This document shows, one piece after another, positions 63,073 to 64,000 of a DNA stretch of 64,000 nucleotides; the first letter of the stretch is position 1; every line of letters starts with the position of its first letter. The stretch spans positions 62,001 to 126,000 of the forward strand of contig NZ_BONP01000008.1 of NCBI RefSeq assembly GCF_016862775.1, read 5' to 3'. This DNA is from Cellulomonas phragmiteti (GTDB taxonomy: Bacteria > Actinomycetota > Actinomycetes > Actinomycetales > Cellulomonadaceae). A program made the position numbers and the translations under genes. The notes beneath the pieces are model-generated. The model saw only the letters and a program-made list of their open reading frames with translations, did not search any database and was not told the DNA's origin.

Positions 63073-63561
63073 CTATGCCGTCGTCGAGGTGGGGCGGTCG
63101 GTCACGCCCTCCGAGGGGGCGGGCAGCTGGGCCCAGGGCGCGACGACCTCGCGCATGAGCTCCTCGAGCAGGGCGCGACGCTCCGGCGGCAGGTGGCCGA
63201 GGACCTCCTGCTGGGCGGGTGCGGGGTCGGCGCACGCGGCGAGCGCGGCGCTGCCCTGCGGGGTGATCGCCACGACGTGGCGACGGCGGTCCTCGGCGTG
63301 GGGGCGGCGGGTGACGTAGTCGGTGCGCACGAGCCGGGCGACGACGCGGCTCATCGTCTGCTCGGTGACCCCGCACGCGTCGGCCAGCTCGCGCTGCGAC
63401 ATGGGGGCCATGGTGAGGTGGACCAGCACCGGCAGGCTCGCGTGGTTGAGGTCCCAGGAGGCGAGGTGGGCGTCCCAGGCGCGCTCGATGCGCCGTGCCG
63501 TCGCCGACAGCATCCGACCCACGGGCCAGTGGTCGGGCGGCGGACCCTGCTCCATGCTCAC
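63073..63561 (-). CDS. MarR-family transcriptional regulator
   Basis: This 162-residue regulator has a winged helix-turn-helix ([20 protein letters not shown], then [20 protein letters not shown]) at residues 53-98. The wing has the DxRxR-like sequence EDRRRH typical of MarR. GTG 63561 has GGGAG 5-6 bases upstream. It is divergent from an MMPL transporter gene, and a perfect palindrome covers that gene's start, so it probably represses the pump until it binds a ligand. Confidence 0.9.
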   Translation of the reverse strand: MSMEQGPPPDHWPVGRMLSATARRIERAWDAHLASWDLNHASLPVLVHLTMAPMSQRELADACGVTEQTMSRVVARLVRTDYVTRRPHAEDRRRHVVAITPQGSAALAACADPAPAQQEVLGHLPPERRALLEELMREVVAPWAQLPAPSEGVTDRPTSTTA

Positions 63562-63574
63562 GCGTTCTCCCGGT

Positions 63575-63618
63575 TTGCCGAGTCGCCGGTCCGGCCTCAT
63601 GATACTCAGCATGCTGAG
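63575..63618. promoter_or_regulatory. MMPL promoter with MarR-like operator
   Basis: On the plus strand TTGCCG (63575-63580) and CATGAT (63598-63603) are 17 bases apart, and the ATG at 63611 lies 7 bases later, so the message may be leaderless. A perfect 14-bp palindrome, CTCAGCATGCTGAG, at 63605-63618 spans the expected transcript start and the start codon, an ideal place for a repressor. Confidence 0.65.
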
Positions 63619-64000
63619 GAATCGCGTGGCCCGAGCGGTCGCCGTCGCCGTGGTGCTCGTCGTCTGGATGGGACTGGCCTCGGTGGGCGGCGCCGCCCAG
63701 GGGCGGCTGTCCCAGGTCCAGACCAACGACTCCGCGGCGTTCCTGCCGTCGTCGGCACAGTCCACGCTGGCCGCTGAGGCCTCACGCGAGTTCGTCGACA
63801 CGCAGACCCTACCCGCGCTCGTCGTGCTGACCCCCGCCGGGGGTGGCGACGTCACCCCGGAGCAGCTCGCAGCGGTCGCGGGCTTCGCCGCGCGGTTCCC
63901 CGACGTCGCCGTCGCGGGCGGCACCTGGTCCGACCACCTCACCGGCGACATCGCGCCGGTCCCCGCGCAGGACGGCGAGGCGATCCTGCTGGCCGTCCCG
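63611..64000 (+). CDS. MMPL-family transporter (N-terminal part)
   Basis: The first 130 codons of a large RND/MMPL transporter are seen. After a first membrane helix (AVAVAVVLVVWMGLASVGG) comes the typical opening of the extracytoplasmic domain (QTNDSAAFLPSSAQSTLAAE) and a porter-like segment. The gene continues beyond the right edge. Such proteins export lipids or drugs in actinobacteria. The divergent MarR gene and the palindrome at the start suggest inducible expression. Confidence 0.88.
   Translation, partial: MLRNRVARAVAVAVVLVVWMGLASVGGAAQGRLSQVQTNDSAAFLPSSAQSTLAAEASREFVDTQTLPALVVLTPAGGGDVTPEQLAAVAGFAARFPDVAVAGGTWSDHLTGDIAPVPAQDGEAILLAVP

Overview
The window is about 64 kb of very GC-rich DNA (my estimate is well above 70 % G+C) with frequent GTG starts and 4-bp GTGA/ATGA gene overlaps. 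It carries clear actinobacterial marker genes: bldC, a FasR-type regulator beside a fabD-fabH-acpP-fabF cluster, homodimeric aceE with DUF3052 and AhpE, glnA2-glnE-glnA1 near panB and lipA/lipB, DUF3145, DUF4191, a type A RNase P RNA and polyphosphate glucokinase. It looks like chromosomal DNA of a high-GC actinomycete. Gene content and order suggest Micrococcales, possibly Cellulomonas or a relative; the genus is inference only.

Layout: 1-2.3 kb holds a zinc uptake operon (znuA-znuC-znuB, minus strand, truncated at the left edge) behind a candidate Zur box. 2.4-6.3 kb holds glyS, dusB and a carboxylate-amine ligase. 6.35-13.3 kb is a maltose/alpha-glucoside locus: a GH13 alpha-glucosidase, a LacI regulator and divergent malE-malF-malG. 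13.3-17.4 kb holds a small membrane protein, dgt, a YCII protein and dnaG. 17.4-22.8 kb holds a transglutaminase, a phage-holin-like membrane protein, a phosphoesterase, tRNA-Asn, two PAP2 phosphatases, a CAT-anticodon tRNA and DUF1206. 22.85-23.2 kb holds bldC behind what looks like a class I c-di-GMP (GEMM) riboswitch. 23.3-27.8 kb holds def, DUF3145 and a three-gene flavin electron-transfer set (FMN-binding protein, RnfD/NqrB-like membrane oxidoreductase, ApbE). 27.9-33.7 kb is the FAS II cluster with its PucR-type regulator and a TPR-like protein. 33.8-37.7 kb holds aceE, DUF3052 and ahpE.

37.7-40.9 kb is a compositionally different islet inserted beside tRNA-Val: a membrane protein, a TetR repressor and a two-gene ABC exporter controlled from a divergent promoter with two perfect palindromes. 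41-46.1 kb holds a zinc alcohol dehydrogenase, NIF3, a zinc-ribbon protein, a histidine phosphatase, YaaA and a tautomerase-like protein. rnpB follows at 46.1-46.5 kb, then DUF817, a fatty acid desaturase, ppgK, map and panB. 51.6-59.2 kb is the nitrogen block glnA2-glnE-(P450-PPOX)-glnA1, with a GlnR-like box upstream of glnA1. 59.3-63.1 kb holds RDD, DUF4191, lipA, a flavodoxin-like protein and lipB. The right edge holds a MarR regulator divergent from a truncated MMPL transporter.

Two themes run across the window. First, many genes lack a Shine-Dalgarno sequence and instead have a TAnnnT hexamer 6-7 bases before the start codon, which predicts widespread leaderless transcription. Second, several regulators sit beside recognisable palindromes or half-sites (Zur, LacI, FasR, TetR, GlnR, MarR), so much of the local regulation can be read from the DNA. 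All functions are assigned from sequence motifs recognised by eye; no database search was possible.
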